Below are positions 1-12,485 of a stretch of 64,000 nucleotides of DNA, piece after piece. This DNA is from Chinchilla lanigera (Eukaryota; Chordata; Mammalia; Rodentia; Chinchillidae). Both the position numbers and the translations under genes were made by a program. The notes under the pieces are model-generated. The model worked only from the letters and a program-made list of their open reading frames with translations, ran no database searches and had not been told where the DNA came from. The stretch covers positions 34,304,609 to 34,368,608 of the forward strand of contig NW_004955404.1 of NCBI RefSeq assembly GCF_000276665.1. Reading direction: 5' to 3'. How positions within the stretch are numbered: position 1 is the stretch's first letter; each line of letters starts with the position of its first letter.

Positions 1-227
1 TTACTTGTTATTGTCTTTGATTGTTTGAGCAATCTTGCATTTTTATGTCTGGTGGACTGAGCAACTTTGTTAAAGATAACAATATGTAATGTAGCAACCA
101 TTGTTAATCCCTATCATTTTGTTTTGAGGTCATGTATCGTTTTCGTTGTTTCAGTGTTGCTTTTGTTTTTTGTCTTCTTTGTTGTTGTTTTATTAGATTT
201 TTTTCTCTTTAACATAAAAAATAAAAA
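1..227 (+). mobile_element. LINE-1 3'UTR end with A-rich tail
   Basis: The sequence matches the other L1 3' ends in this window (7552-8197, 59490-59998). It shares the run of 'gagcaac', 'gataacaatatgtaatgta' and 'atcattttgttttga', followed by a T/G-rich stretch and a terminal A-rich tail at about 212-227. Only the non-coding 3' end is present, and the element continues upstream of the window. It abuts an old L1 in opposite orientation, which it probably entered. Confidence 0.75.
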
Positions 228-345
228 TCCATTCATCTCTTCATAAACACTTGAGTTGTTGCACATTGGGCTATCATAAATAATGTGGCTACGAACACTT
301 GTGTATAAGCTTTTGTAAACAATGCCCAATGATTTTATATGCTTA
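228..345 (-). mobile_element. Old LINE-1 ORF2 3'-terminal fragment
   Basis: The stretch resembles the reverse complement of the end of L1 ORF2, where the 'gtgtccatcaatggatgaatgg' type sequence lies in mammalian L1. Here it reads as 'cattcatctcttcataaac', then 'ggctatcataaataatg' and 'gaacacttgtgtataag'. It is diverged, so this is an old subfamily. The younger plus-strand L1 tail ends exactly at its edge. Confidence 0.55.
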
Positions 346-430
346 TTTGCCTATCTTCTTTGTAGACCATGTACTGAAATCCTTTGTCCTTCAAATGATT
401 ACGTTTTTTACATTTTTACAGTTGAGTTGT

Positions 431-600
431 GCTGTGGTTTGGGGTGTCCTCTCTAAAGTTCATGTCCTGCCAAGCTGACAGTTTTGAGAGGTACAGCCTT
501 CAAGAGATGGTTGGGTTTCCAGCAGGGCTGATTAGAGGAGGAGTCACATTCAGAGAGGAACCACTGAAGCTACAGGTACCCTGTACTGGGGGAGAGACTT
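431..600 (+). mobile_element. Partial MaLR-type LTR (5' part)
   Basis: It opens with 'gctgtggtttggggtgtcc' and 'aaagttcatgtcctg', the usual start of MaLR (ERVL-related) LTRs. It continues with 'gttttgagaggtacagcct' and 'agagatggttgggt', matching the middle of that LTR type. The 3' half with the AATAAA signal is missing, so it is truncated where the next block begins. Confidence 0.45.
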
Positions 601-619
601 TACACCCTGAAAGAGAAAG

Positions 620-2045
620 TTAATCAAACTAAACATTTGGGTGATGGAAAAGGAAAGTGGAGCCTGCACAGCTTGTCCATAGATGCCAGCCTCTGCCCTC
701 CGGGAGCAACCACCCTGAGAGCCCTGTAGACAGCAGGAGGTGATGCAGGAGCCCACAAGGTGGGCTAGCCTCCTGGGTCTGATGCTGCATATATGGCCCC
801 TTCTTTCCACCACGTCCCCTCCAAACACCTCGGAACCCTGCAACAGGCAGCATCCTTCCTAGCTGCACCAAGGACAGGGAAACAGTACTCCCCACACTGG
901 GCAGAGAGAGGATAAACGCATGAGTAGCGTCCGCGGACTTCCACGGGTGCACACTCCCACCCACCAAGCTCATGGACTCCCTGCCTGGGGGCGAACCATC
1001 TGCTGACTCCCACGGACCCAGCCTGCCCAGAATACGCTGGCCAAATCCCACAAATCCGGGCTGGGGATTTAGCTCAGCGGCAAAAGCACCTGCCTGGCAA
1101 GCGCAAGGTCGTGAGTTCGGTTCCTGGTACCGGAGGAAAAAAAAAAAAAAAAAACAAATCCCACAAATCCGAGTGTGAATTCCTGCTGACCCCGGCCTTG
1201 GGGGTGCACCCCCCTGAGAATGGATCCACCCACAGTCTCTCTGTCACCCCTGGGAGTGGAAGAGCTCCGAGCCAAGCCCGGTGATAGCATCAGATTCTGT
1301 CTGCGAACTTGTGGAGGAGAGAATTCTGGAGAATTGGGTTATTTTGGGTTTTGAATGCAGAAGAAAAGAGGAAAAACTGATGTACCTGTCTGCAGTCACG
1401 TCACAACTAAGGCGAGAAGGGAACTGCGAAATCCCACAGGTTTTTGGCGTGAATCACATGTGCATTCTCTGGAATAGTTGATCTGGGTTCCCCCAGGATT
1501 TTGTTGTTGTTGTTGCTTCTGCTTAGTACTTATTTTCTCTTGCTCTTTTCATCTCCTCATTTCTCATCTTCTCATTTTGTTTCTTCAACTCAAGCTTCGG
1601 TAGCAATACCATTTTATTTTTTCTTGTTTCTCCCACTTTTAAAGTTCTTCTTCTTAAGCTTTTAGTTTGTTATATTCCACTCTGTCTCAGTCACTCTTAG
1701 CTTCTCTCCTCTAAACATGTGCTCCCTATTCTATTCCTTTTGTTCTTCCTTATCTTGCTGAGCAACTGTCTTCCTTTGCCTCGGTTCCACCTTACAAGGG
1801 CACAAATATAGTAAAAAGGTCTGAAAACCTCGTAGCTTTGAAAGCCTCAATTCCAGAGTGCCCTTCTTTCCACCTACATCCCCCCAAGTGTCTCATGAAA
1901 CACTCAGGAAAAAATCCTCCAATCCAACGAAAGCACCCCCAACAGAATCTGACCCAGTATCCAATTTTCACCTAGTATTATTTTTCCTGTGTACTTCTCC
2001 CCCTACTAACTCATACTCCTCTTTCACCTGTCCCTCCATCTCTTC
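620..2045 (+). mobile_element. Probable LINE-1 5'UTR/promoter block without ORFs
   Basis: A GC- and CpG-richer half (620-1480, for example 'gtccgcggacttcc' and 'gtcacgtcac') is followed by a long pyrimidine-rich half (1490-2045) full of 'tcttctc', 'tttctccc' and 'ctccatctcttc'. This arrangement resembles a LINE-1 5' untranslated region. No ORF1 follows: after 2045 the sequence is ordinary AT-rich DNA. An ID SINE is inserted at 1059-1154. Alternatives are an ERV leader/LTR or a unique GC-rich segment. The assignment rests on composition and general layout, not on a match I could run. Confidence 0.35.
1059..1154 (+). mobile_element. ID SINE (tRNA-Ala-derived)
   Basis: Full-length ID: 'ggctggggatttagctcag' (A box 'tagctcagcgg'), 'cctgcctggcaagcgcaag', B box-like 'gagttcggttcc', 'tggtaccgg', then an A17-type tail. 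It is flanked by a perfect 17-base target-site duplication (caaatcccacaaatccg) at 1042-1058 and 1155-1171. The perfect TSD and long A tail point to a young insertion, here inside the L1-promoter-like block. Confidence 0.95.
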
Positions 2046-4394
2046 TTAAAGACGATGTTTGTGGGTCATTGAGTTTTTCCTAGATTTCTTTTTGTTCTGT
2101 TTTAAGAAGTTCCATTGTATTTCTAGTTTATTGCGTGTTTTTATCATGAAAAGGTATTTGATTTTTAAAAATTCATTTTCTACATTTTTCAAAATGATCA
2201 AGACTTTAATGTTTATTCTATAATGTTTATATGCTTTTAATTTGTTATTTCAATAAGCAGGTACTACATTGATTAATTTATATGTGTGGTTGTGCCACTG
2301 ATTTGCAAAAGTATGTTAAAGTGGCTGGCTGATTTTTCTTTTATGTAAGGTTAAGATAGCCACTTTTTCTCCAATCTACATTCGTTTTCTTTCTCTGCCT
2401 CATTCCCTCTGATACAGATCATGGGAGGATTTTAATTTCATGTGATCTGTAAGAAATATATTTGTCCACTGATCAGACACAAGACAATATCAAATCTCAT
2501 TGAAGTGACCAATGCCTCCGCTCACTATATTATCTTCAAGATTTTCTTGTTTTTCCTATAATTTCCAATGTTCTGTGTGAGAGAAAGAACCAGTCAAAAA
2601 CTCCCTAAAACACAAAATTGAAACCAACTTTTGTTATTTTAAAAGATATTTCCAGTGAAAGATAAGTATAAAGTCAGAACTCACTGTGTCATCTTGTTAG
2701 TTTTCTGCATTAATTTTGGAAAACTTGACTTCATTTAGGGTCAAAGATGGGTAGGGAAACCATATGTCCGTGGTTTTCCAGGATGGTGATGTTTATACAT
2801 GCTGTCCAGTTAAATTAATAATAATGCCCCCTTTAATTGTCAAACATGTTCTGGTTTAGATGATAGATTATTTCCCTTTTGCTCAGTAGGAACAGTGTTT
2901 AGAATCAGAAAAAAATGTTTTTTCATTTCTTCTGTTAAAATTGGTTTTAGAAGGGCCACTTAACTTCCACTTTAGGCAGTAAATGGAGACTGAGATACAC
3001 CAACCAAGGTCTATATTGTTTCATAGATTAGTGTGAAAAAGGTGCTTGTAAATTGCCACAGGAATTAAGACCAAACAATTATTCAAACTGAATTAAAAAT
3101 AATTTCTACATGTTTTCCAAAATATTAGAATGTGTTAATGAACTGTGAGTGATATCTTTAATGGGAGAAACAGTTTTTTCTTTTAGAATGTGATCATCAC
3201 ATAGGCAGTATTGTCTTGGAAACATTCTTGTTGGTCTGCAATTTGTCCTGATGTTAAAATGTACATACCATAGAACATTATATTGCAAACATAAAATACA
3301 GTGTATATAGTCAAAAGCATCAACTTTTTCAGGAAATGTAATAAGTGAAACTTGCTTAAAATCCCATACCAAGTTTTGATAATGAAGAATGATTACACAA
3401 AATGATTTGGATGTTCTTAGTTCAATGGCAAACTTCTTAATATCTTAGCTCTGTACCTGTTATTAATGACACATGAATTGTCAAACCCAACTGTTTTTGG
3501 TATTATCTGCACTTGGTTTAATTTTATTTATGACAGTCATGGCCGTTGACTTCATGCAGTTATTCCCCAAATTATCAGGTTATCTCAAGTAAAAGTTTAC
3601 TCTGAAAAAAATACTACAGAGTGGAACAATGCTCTCAAAGAAATATAAGGGAAATTAGCCATTCAGATCTGTCAGCCTTCCCATAATTCAAGATGTCAGC
3701 AGCAGAAGAGGGTGTGCTCCTGTGGAGCTGCTGTTGGGGTATGGAACACTTTACCAATGTTTCCCCTTCCCATGGCACTAGATGAGACTTCAGAGCCAAC
3801 GCATAATCTAAATTATGCTCTGTATGTTACTACTATCTCCTCCTTTTTCAATGTAAGAGTTAGATATTGCTATGAACTAGAACAATAGGCCACAGGGAAT
3901 TGATTACTGCCACTGTGGAGGCCATGGAGGCTTGCCCAACAAGGCCATGGGGAAGATGACTGGGATGACATCACTTTGATCTAGTGGAATGATTTTCTTC
4001 TCAATTTAACAGACAACAGGATTAGTAGAGGTGTTCCTTCTAGAGACAGCTGCCTTAACTTTATTTTAAACCATATTTTGGTGAGGTTTCATCAGGGCTT
4101 GAAGTGATATAAATGATAAATATTGTCTGGCTATTAAATAATTGTTACACATCAATTAATGTATAAGTAATGGTCTTACAAAAGGATGATCCATTTGTAG
4201 TTTAAAAGACAATGTTTGCTAACAAATAGCAACTAAAATTGAAAAAAAATTAGCTTTTCAGCAGTTCATAGGATTCAAATTCAAATAATAAAGAAAAATT
4301 TCCTTTGTTAATTTTGTGACAGTAGTAAAATATATAATATCCATTTGGACAAGAATGGGCAGGAAATAGGTATTTCATAGTGTACTAAGAAAGT
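2046..4394. other. Unassigned AT-rich non-coding DNA
   Basis: I see no gene, SINE or clear LINE here. A stretch at about 2750-2880 ('aaaccatatgtccgtgg', 'gccccctttaattgtcaa') has the feel of an old interspersed repeat that I cannot name. Every open frame is short and has no coding signature; the 88-codon frame at 3106-3372 on the minus strand looks like chance. Confidence 0.5.
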
Positions 4395-5230
4395 CAAGGT
4401 ACACAAATTTTCTATATAGAAATTTTGCAATAACAGTGGCAATCTTTTTAGATGTTTATATTTTTGATGCTCAGAAATTCATCTTAAGTAAAATATCAAT
4501 GATAAAAAAGCATTATAAGGAAATAATCATGGTTATACACAGCAGTGTACATACACAGATGGCAATTAAAGAGATATTTATTAAACTTAATAACTAAATA
4601 CATAAGTAAAGAAAATAACTAAATACATAAGTAAAGACTAATTTAAAAATGTGGTCCAAATGGACTACATAGCCATTCAGTTTTGCAGAGTGGAAGGATA
4701 TTTAAAGAAATGGAATAATGTTTATGACAGCATTAACAGAAGAAAAGCAATTGATAACTCAGTGTGTATAGCATGGCGCTCAGTTCATGCAGTAGAACGG
4801 AAGGCATCTGTCTAGTGTTTTTGAATGGACAAAAGATCCCATATTCCATAATGGGATATTATAACACAGTGAAAATAAATACACAGTAATATCACACAAT
4901 AACATGAACACTCTCATAAATATAATATTTAATAAAATAAATAAGAAACACAAGAATAGAGTGTGATTCCATTTATATAATTTTCAGAAACAGGCAAAAC
5001 TAAAGTGCTGCATTCAGTGATGCATAATGAAGGTGCAGTGGAAGGAAGACCAGTTGGGAGAGTGGTGGCCTTTGGGGAGGGGGGCATGGCTATGATGAGA
5101 AACCTACACAGAGGACTCTGTCACTGAAAATGATATTCAATTTTTGATTTGGGAATAGTTATGTAATTATTCACTTTCTATCTGTTTGTGAAACTATAAA
5201 CATGTTTTATGCATATTATGTGATTGTTAG
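4395..5230 (+). mobile_element. Ancient LINE-1 (L1M type) 3' region
   Basis: Diverged L1 ORF2 end and 3'UTR: 'cataatgggatattataaca', 'gattccatttatataattt' followed by 'cagaaacaggcaaaacta' at 4961-5000, then 'ttggggagg' and a 'gtgaaactataaacatg'-like end. These are landmarks of old L1 3' ends. A 25-base tandem duplication lies inside it at 4591-4637. Confidence 0.6.
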
Positions 5231-6212
5231 ATTTCTTTATTATAAATTTTAATTGTTATTAGGAGAAATCTCTGGTTGTGATATTATAGGTTATTTTAGT
5301 TTGCTTCTTTTGTTGATATAGTCTAAATTGTCCATGTGCCTAACATTTTATAATCTAAAATTCAAATGGGGAAAGTATCACCAAAAATTTCAAGGTTATA
5401 CAAGAGGTTTTGCTTTGTGTGCACAATTACACAGTGGCTATTATGCTGATGATTATAATAATTTTTTATCAATGGTAAGATTATGATGAAGGGAATTCAG
5501 AAAAATCAAGCTCCAAGAAAAAGAATAAAAGCTAGGAAGTTGGAGGAAGCTTCATAATCCATCTACAAAAAAGTAACCCAATTGGCATGATAGGTTAATT
5601 TTACTAGTGGAAGGACTAGGATAGGATATTCATCTTCACAGTCATAGACATTTATCCTCTACTTTAGAATGTAAATGGTCTTTATTAATTACTTTAGACT
5701 TTTGCTAATTAAGGTCTTGAAATATGAGAGCAAATGCCTTGGTGATAATGTAGCTTATGTACATTTAACTGAGAAGTATCTAATAATGTGATTTGACAGC
5801 ACAGTGTCATTGGCACTGTCTTCATGTGCACTACATACTTTTTATAACTTTGAGGCCCAAAGTGACTTAGTGTTAAAACAAACAGGTAAGCAAATGAGCA
5901 AATGGAAAAAACACCTGACAATTCTTCTCAAAAGAATTTGTCCATGGGGGAGGACAGAGTGGCTAGGGAGATAGCCTTTTTCGACTGGGGCTAAGGTGAA
6001 CTTTCCATCTCTTTCCTAGGATCTGGACACCGTAGAGCTGGCATACTGTGTGCACTGCACAAAGCCCAGTCATTAGCTGGAAACAAAATGTGATTCATGT
6101 TCTACTTGGCAAGACTTAGGCTGCCTGAGTAGTACGCTTTCTAGAGGTGGAAGAAGTTGTATTTTGTGTATTTTTTAAAAACAAAAGCCTCTAATATTTC
6201 TGATTTACCATC
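5231..6212. other. Unassigned AT-rich non-coding DNA
   Basis: No gene and no repeat that I can name. Around 5980-6110 the sequence is less AT-rich ('ggatctggacaccgtagag', 'gcactgcacaaagcccag'), but I find no coding signature. Confidence 0.5.
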
Positions 6213-6578
6213 TGTTATGGTTTGTGTCTGGATGTCCCCTCAAAGCCTTATGTGGTCATGGGGAGGGCTTCTAGAGTTTATGATTGATCCATGGTCCAAT
6301 GCTGGGATTATGCCTGTGAATGCTACAACCGCCCTCGGGTGGGGAGCCTGCATATAATATAAGGGAAGGAAAAGGCTTGCTCTCCCAGCTGGTACTCCTC
6401 CCTGTTTGCTCCTGTTGCTTTTGCTGTTTTCTACCACCATGAACTGTTGCCCTCTGCCTTGGAGCCAGCCAAGTACGGACTGAAACCTCCACAAACTGTG
6501 AGCTAAATAAACCTTTCCTTCCTTAATTTTTGGCATTGGGTATTTTGCCTCAACAACAAGAGAAAAGTAACCACGCTA
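6213..6578 (+). mobile_element. Solo MaLR LTR
   Basis: It starts with the hallmark 'tgttatggtttgtgtctgg' and 'tgtcccctcaaagcc', and contains 'atgaactgttgccctctgcc' and 'ggagccagccaagtacgg'. Its polyadenylation-signal segment 'gtgagctaaataaacctttcc' is followed by 'attttgcctcaacaacaag'. Length (about 365 bases) fits a rodent MaLR LTR. Flanking pentamers ccatc (6208-6212) and ccatt (6579-6583) match at 4 of 5. No internal retroviral sequence flanks it. Two minus-strand open frames across it are by-products. Confidence 0.85.
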
Positions 6579-6845
6579 CCATTCTAGAACATTGCCTTGT
6601 ACTATTTTACACCCAAGTCCTTAGCGGGTAACATCGGCTGTACCTATGACTGTATCTAGAAATCTTGCAGAGCACTGCCATCTTGTTTCTTATTTAACTT
6701 GAACAAAAATACAGTACTGAGAAATTCAATTATACTCCCAGGAGTAACAAAAAGGCATTTTGTAGAACTAACAAGTGAAGAGATGATGTGGATGCCTGAG
6801 ATCAACTCAGAACTCTTAACCAGTAAGGTATCTAATGTACGAGCT

Positions 6846-7260
6846 CCCTCTTGTCACTATAACAAATTGCCACAAATATTTGGCTAAAACAGCACACATA
6901 TACTCTCCTACAGTTCTGGAGGTCAAAATCAGTTTCACTGAACCAAAATCAAAACTATATTGAACAGTCTGTTTTCCTTTCCCCCAGCCTCCAGAGCTGC
7001 CTTGCTTGCATGTTTAGGTTTGTGGCTAACCTTCTGTCTTCAAGGTTAGCAGTATAACATCTTTCTTCAGTCTTCACGTTGCCTTCTGTGTATTAAATGT
7101 CTCTCTTCTTTGCATTGTGGTATTTCAGGCACACCCTCATAATCCGAGATGATCTCCCTATCTCAAGATAATTATAGCCATAGTGTTTCTAACTTTAACA
7201 GTCTCTGGGTTTTATATTCTGTATATTTTTGAGGGTTGTTATTCAGCTACCAATGCTCCC
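6846..7260 (-). mobile_element. MLT1-type MaLR LTR, diverged
   Basis: Read on plus it shows the reverse-complement MLT1 order: 'cactataacaaattgccaca', 'aaaacagcacacatata' and 'acagttctggaggtcaaaat'. These are followed by a 'cataatccgagatgatctcc' and 'ctatctcaagataatta' pair. It is old and only partly conserved at its 3' side. Confidence 0.7.
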
Positions 7261-7439
7261 AGCTTGATCTGCTAGCATAAATGAATCTCTCCACTATACA
7301 TGGTAGAACATATGGCTTTGGGTTGATTATATGGTAGATCTATGGGAATTAGTCATGTGGAAAAGTATACAAACACCATTTGCACAAAAAATTTTCAAGC
7401 TATCTTTGATAAATAAAAGAATAGCAGCAAGACTATGGA

Positions 7440-7551
7440 ATTAATAATTAAGAGGTCTCTAGATCCTTTTGTTGACTAGTTAGGTAAATTGAGAAAATCA
7501 CTGAATCTCTGTGGGACTCAGTGACTCTATGTCCTTAAAATGAGACAGCTC
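7440..7551 (+). mobile_element. MIR SINE, 5' part, interrupted by L1
   Basis: 'gactagttaggtaaattgag', 'aaaatcactgaatctctgtg' and 'ccttaaaatgagac' follow the MIR core (tag..tgtgacc...cctctctgtgcctcag...gtaaaatg). The copy is cut at 7551 by the adjacent L1, and its sequence may resume after 8207. Confidence 0.5.
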
Positions 7552-8197
7552 TATATGTGCACCCATGTTTATAGCGGCACAGTTTGTCATAGCTAAATCA
7601 TGGAAACAATTCAAATGCCCATCAACTGAGGAATGGATATAAAAGATGTGGTATTTTTATACAATGGAGTATTATTCAGCTATAAAAAAGATAAACTCCA
7701 GGCTTTTATAGGTAAATGGATACAACTACAGACCATACTCATAAGTGAAATAAATTCGACCTGCATGTGTAAACATCATATTGTCTCCCTAGTGTTAGAA
7801 CTTGAAAAAGTAAATAAAACCCAAAATGTACAATAGATATTGTGAAAGGGAAAGAAATTGCTCAGAGGGAAGGAACAAGTGGGATGAAGGAAAGGAGAAA
7901 AAGAAAGAAATAAGGAATGGAAAAATATATATGGATAGCTGAGATAATTGTACTGCTGATGCCTTATGGTTTATTGAGAGGAACAGTTAATGCTTAAATT
8001 TTTTGACCACTTTTGCATGCTTATATATGGTAATCTGAACAACTAATTTGAAGACAACAATATGTAATATAACAACCACTGTTAATTCCTATCATTTTGT
8101 TTTGAAATTTTGTATCATTTTTATTGTTTTTGTTTTGTTCTGTTTGTATCTATGTTGTTATTTTGTTATTGTTTCAATTTCTTTAAAATAAAAAAAC
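7552..8197 (+). mobile_element. 5'-truncated LINE-1 (ORF2 end plus 3'UTR)
   Basis: It carries the ORF2 C-terminal part ('tatatgtgcacccatgttt', 'caatggagtattattcagc', 'ataagtgaaataaa'). A purine-rich 3'UTR follows at about 7840-7940, then the shared 'gaagacaacaatatgtaata' module, and an A-rich tail at 8185-8196. The flanks carry a near-perfect 10-base target-site duplication, gagacagctc at 7542-7551 and gagagagctc at 8198-8207. The 67-codon frame at 7633-7836 is the decayed ORF2 end, not a gene. Confidence 0.9.
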
Positions 8198-8207
8198 GAG
8201 AGAGCTC

Positions 8208-10438
8208 AACTGTTAATCTCTAAATTTATTCTGGCCTTAATTTCCTTGTGTATATTTATGACTGGAAAACATTATTGAATATCTGACACATATAATAGTG
8301 GAAACTTTTATAAATCGCAGACATATCAAGATGAAAGTGATATGGCTACTCCTTAAATTTATTTTAAAAGATACTGAAAAATGGCAATGCAGTACAGTAT
8401 TAAATGTTAAATGACAGTGTGGAAATTAGACAAGAGTCTAAGTGCATTATTTTCCTAGGAGGGCATTGGAATAAAATGGCAAGATATTATGGATGCTATG
8501 GTGTTGATAAATGTTCATTAAATGTCTTGGTCCAAGGGTCATGATATTGGGAAATTCTATGAACATTTAAGAGGTGGAGATCAAGGGAAGGTCCTTAGGT
8601 CACTGGAGGTGTGTCCTAGAAGTGGATTGTAAGACCTCAGTTTTATCTTCCATCTCTATTTGTGCAGTAAGCTGTGACTTTTTGCTCCTCAGGCACTCTC
8701 TCCTATTGCTATATACCACCCTTCTGAAAACTGAGCTGATTAAGGTGCCATGTTTCTGAAAACCATGATCTATAAATCTTCTCAGGTTTAGCCTGCTAAA
8801 ACTTTTCTCTTTATAAGTTGGTTTCCTCAGGCATTTTGTTGTAATACTATGAAGGTAACTAATATAAAGAAGAATTATCTTCTGTATAATTTATGTCTTA
8901 ACATTTTAAATAAATGCTAAAAGAACTTTTGCCTCTATCTGTATGTTAATATGTCTGTATACACATATATATATTTTCATGTTTTGTATAAGTGATACTT
9001 TTCTGTTTGTTCATATTATCAAATTAATTTATAAAGTCTCAAGAAAATTCTGGTCTAATCAGAGATAAATGAGCACTTGTGTAAATTAAATAATCCTAAA
9101 GCTCTCAGAAACATATAAAGTGACTCAAATATATATTTTTAAGTTCACATTGCAAATTAAGCTACTTTTAAGACTGCCCATAAAATTAGATAAAATGCAG
9201 ACATACAATATTTTATATCTAAATTTATTAATACAATAAGGTTATATTATCTCTACTAGATATTAAAGATTACAAAAGTATGAATCCAACCTAAGAAAAA
9301 AGGTACAATAAAATAAATTGATATCTATCAAACATGGCAGTTTGAAAAGACAGAGAGAGCAAAACCAACCATATTTACATTTTTAGTTTCTTTGCTTCTA
9401 TAATAATTTTGATGCTTGTTTATCAATGAAGACAATAGCTTAAGATAATAACTTGCTTTGTCTGATGTCTCATGAAATTTTCATAAGCAATTCCAGAATA
9501 ATTGTTATGAAAAAGTGAATTAAATAAATGTAAATAGAAGAACAGTTTAAAATGAACTTTTCAAGAAAAGTATGCTTTATGAAATATGATAGTTCTAAAT
9601 CTTTCCAACAACTCAAAAACAAAGCAACACTAAACTAAGTTAAATGCACCCAGAGCTATCATTTTTGAGTAAGGTATAATTCTGAAACATTAATTAAGCA
9701 TACAATTAACTATATCTATTTCTGGCATTCTTACTTATAGAGAAAGTAAAGATATTTGGGCTTATTTGTAAACATGTACTGTACCATATTTAAAAATTAC
9801 TCTATGAAGAATCCCATGCTTGTAAAAATTATGAAATGGTATATTCATAGGTTTGCTTGTGTACAGATTACTGGTAGCTCACAATTATCTACCTTCTAGT
9901 TTTCACTAGAGACAAGAGTTACTAAAACTTAAGAACTCTAATTAATATATGTAATTAAAACTAGAAGAAAAGTAAGTTATATTTTGATTAGGAAAGGTGT
10001 AAAGAATGCATTTTTTTTTAGAAAATATAATATGCTAAAGTGACATGACTATTTTAGAGTGACAAGGAAGAGAACAGTAAGAAAACTCAAATGGATTAAT
10101 AATAGGTTAACAAAAATATAAAAAGTGTACAATAAAAATAATATTTAACACATGAATCTTGAAGAATTCTATGTACTCAAGGTGAATAAAATTAAATGAA
10201 TTTATTAAGATTTTAAAATTGAGCATTCATATCAAAATTACACTGGTTCAACACAGATGTTGATTTTCTTTCTGTTAGAACGACAAAGTTTTCTTGTATA
10301 TTTTGTTGTGTTTTTGAGTAAGAGATTGTAAAAGGTCTAGGAAACAAGGATTTTGTGTTTTATCACAATAATTTTCTGCTTTGTATGTCATCAAATTTTT
10401 AATTCTTAAGAGCTTTTCTGCTAGTCTGCTTTTTCCCT
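8208..10438. other. Unassigned, very AT-rich DNA
   Basis: No gene, RNA gene or recognisable repeat. Long A/T runs dominate (for example around 9100-9300 and 9900-10200). Open frames are all short. Confidence 0.5.
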
Positions 10439-10447
10439 CTTTCCTTC

Positions 10448-10451
10448 TTTT

Positions 10452-10494
<43 letters not shown>

Positions 10495-10540
10495 CTCTTT
10501 CTCTCTTTCTCTCTTTCTCTCTTTCTCTTTCTCTCTCTTT
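10448..10540. repeat. (CTTT)n / (CTCTTT)n microsatellite
   Basis: A pure pyrimidine tract of tetranucleotide CTTT repeats (10450-10492) passes into CTCTTT and CTTTCTCT variants up to 10540. The strand asymmetry is complete, so a triplex-forming structure is possible. Confidence 0.95.
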
Positions 10541-10592
10541 AAGCTTCAGTATTTGTCTTAAAATCTTGTACTGTAACTGTCACTTTGATGTT

Positions 10593-10629
10593 ACTACACT
10601 TGATCTTAGCCAAAAGTCTGAGAAGTGAT
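10593..10629 (-). pseudogene. RNU2-like pseudogene: U2 snRNA 5' fragment, tailless retropseudogene
   Basis: The minus strand reads as U2 snRNA nucleotides 1-37: atcacttctcagac, then ttttggctaagatcaag, then tgtagt. I count about 34 of 37 matches to the U2 5' end as I remember it (differences at 4, 11 and 13). This segment includes the branch-site recognition region of U2. It stops abruptly and has no A tail. It is flanked by actttgatgtt (10582-10592) and actttggtgtt (10631-10641), an 11-base duplication with one mismatch, which shows insertion as a discrete retrotransposed piece. It cannot encode a functional snRNA, which is about 188 nt. Confidence 0.85.
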
Positions 10630-10641
10630 TACTTTGGTGTT

Positions 10642-12485
10642 GATTCCCTGTGACCTAAGTAATTTAAGCTTCTTGGCATTTTTGATAACTTCCTAAAAGT
10701 TAACTTTAAATAAACTTTTTATTTGACCTTGAATTAACTCCAAGAGTATCTATAGGGCCCCTCGAATACCTGGAAAAAATTTGTTCTCACTCTTTATAAA
10801 AAGAGAGATATTAAGCTATTTAGGTTATTTGATATGTTAAATTACCTCTTAATACCTAATGCTCCTTAATGAAAGAGAAGCACTGTCAAATGAAAAGTAA
10901 TATAAAATTTTCTTAGATTTTCTTTGTGTAGATATATTAATGTTTTAGAATTTGTATAAAATTCATAGAAATTTGTCAGTACCCTCAGTATTCAGCTATG
11001 TCTGTTATTGATTGTAATTTTACTCTACAAGTTAAAATGTTGTATGCCACAGAAATAACCAAATATGCTTGTCGGTTACATAATCTTTAGAGTGAAATCT
11101 CACCAGGTCTTTACCCATGACTAATTTTGTCTTCTATTTTTCACAATTACTGGTTTTCTCTGGTTCCTCTCCAGAAGAATTTGTAATCAGTTACAAATTC
11201 CTTGCTCTTCAAAGAGATTTATGGGAAAGGTTGACAATTACTCAGAAATATGGTGTCTGATAACATTAAGATGATATGATTGGACTAGGTCAGAGTTTCT
11301 AAAAACTTTAATGAAGAAACTAGTGGTTTCATGGAATTGCTAACTGAAGATCAAGTGAAACAAGAAGTAATTACATGAGACTGAATAAACTTGTGAGATG
11401 ATTTTAATTTATTTAGATAATTTTTTGCTTGATTTATTGAATGAAAGACCCTCATTAAAGAAGTACCCTCCCTTTGTCTAGAAAAAAAGGACATTCATAG
11501 CTCTGAAGATGCAGGGATGAAGAGAAGAATCTGAAGAAGTGGACCTTGTTATGTTCCTTCCATTTTATTATTATTAATCTACCTTCTTGGTCCAATTCTA
11601 CCTCTCCTAGCTACTTCATTGTAAAAGCTAGCATAGATAATACAGAAGTTCACTCACTTCTTTAGATATCTTCCTTTCTTTATGAAGGCTCCTGATGTAC
11701 ATAAAGATTACATTAAATAAATTTATATGCCTTTGTCTTTTTAATCTGTCGTTTGTTAGAAAGGTCTCAACAATGAGCCTAAGATAGGATGAAAAGATGT
11801 TTTTCACTTTCTGTATCACCTAAGGTATGCCTTTAGTATTTTTGCTTAGGAGAAGAGGATTTGCTGTTCATTTAAAAAATATAGTTAGGTTTCTGATAAT
11901 TGATGTGCAGATTCAATTAAATATTAAAGAGGATTAATAAAAAGTATGCTATTATATTAAGAAGTAAGTACATTTAAACTGGTATCTGATTATATAAAAA
12001 TGTTACTGTTGTAATGAATAATAATAGAATTATATTCTAAGATATTTAGATTAGGTATTAAGAGGTAAATATAGATCTGTAAAAATTTTACAGGTAGGAG
12101 ACAATTTAGAGATTACTTCATGACTTTCTCTGTTTTGAACAGACCAGAAATACATTGCATTTCCCAGATAGTCATATAAAATATATCCAAGTATTCTTTT
12201 CTTTCATATTAGTGTTCTCTCACTATAAAGCCCTGGCCCTGTGAAGAGAGGGGTTATGAATTGCTTACAATATAAATTTTCTCTGTACATACCCTCTAAG
12301 TAAAATCTAGAAAACAGAAAAATATTAAAAGATTAACAAAATTATGAAACTGTTTACTGTTTTATTACTGACATTAAATATTTGACTTTTTGCCTGGCCT
12401 TAAGTATAATAACATGGGACCAAATTGTACATTGGGGGAATTTCTTAGAAAATCAAATGCTCACTTAGATCTGCCATGTACCAGA
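10642..12485. other. Unassigned AT-rich non-coding DNA
   Basis: No gene or repeat that I can name. The 63-codon minus frame at 11628-11819 shows no family signature. Confidence 0.5.

Noticed and set aside
2750..2880. Named DNA transposon or LTR
   Set aside because: The phrases look like an old repeat, but I could not match them to a specific family.
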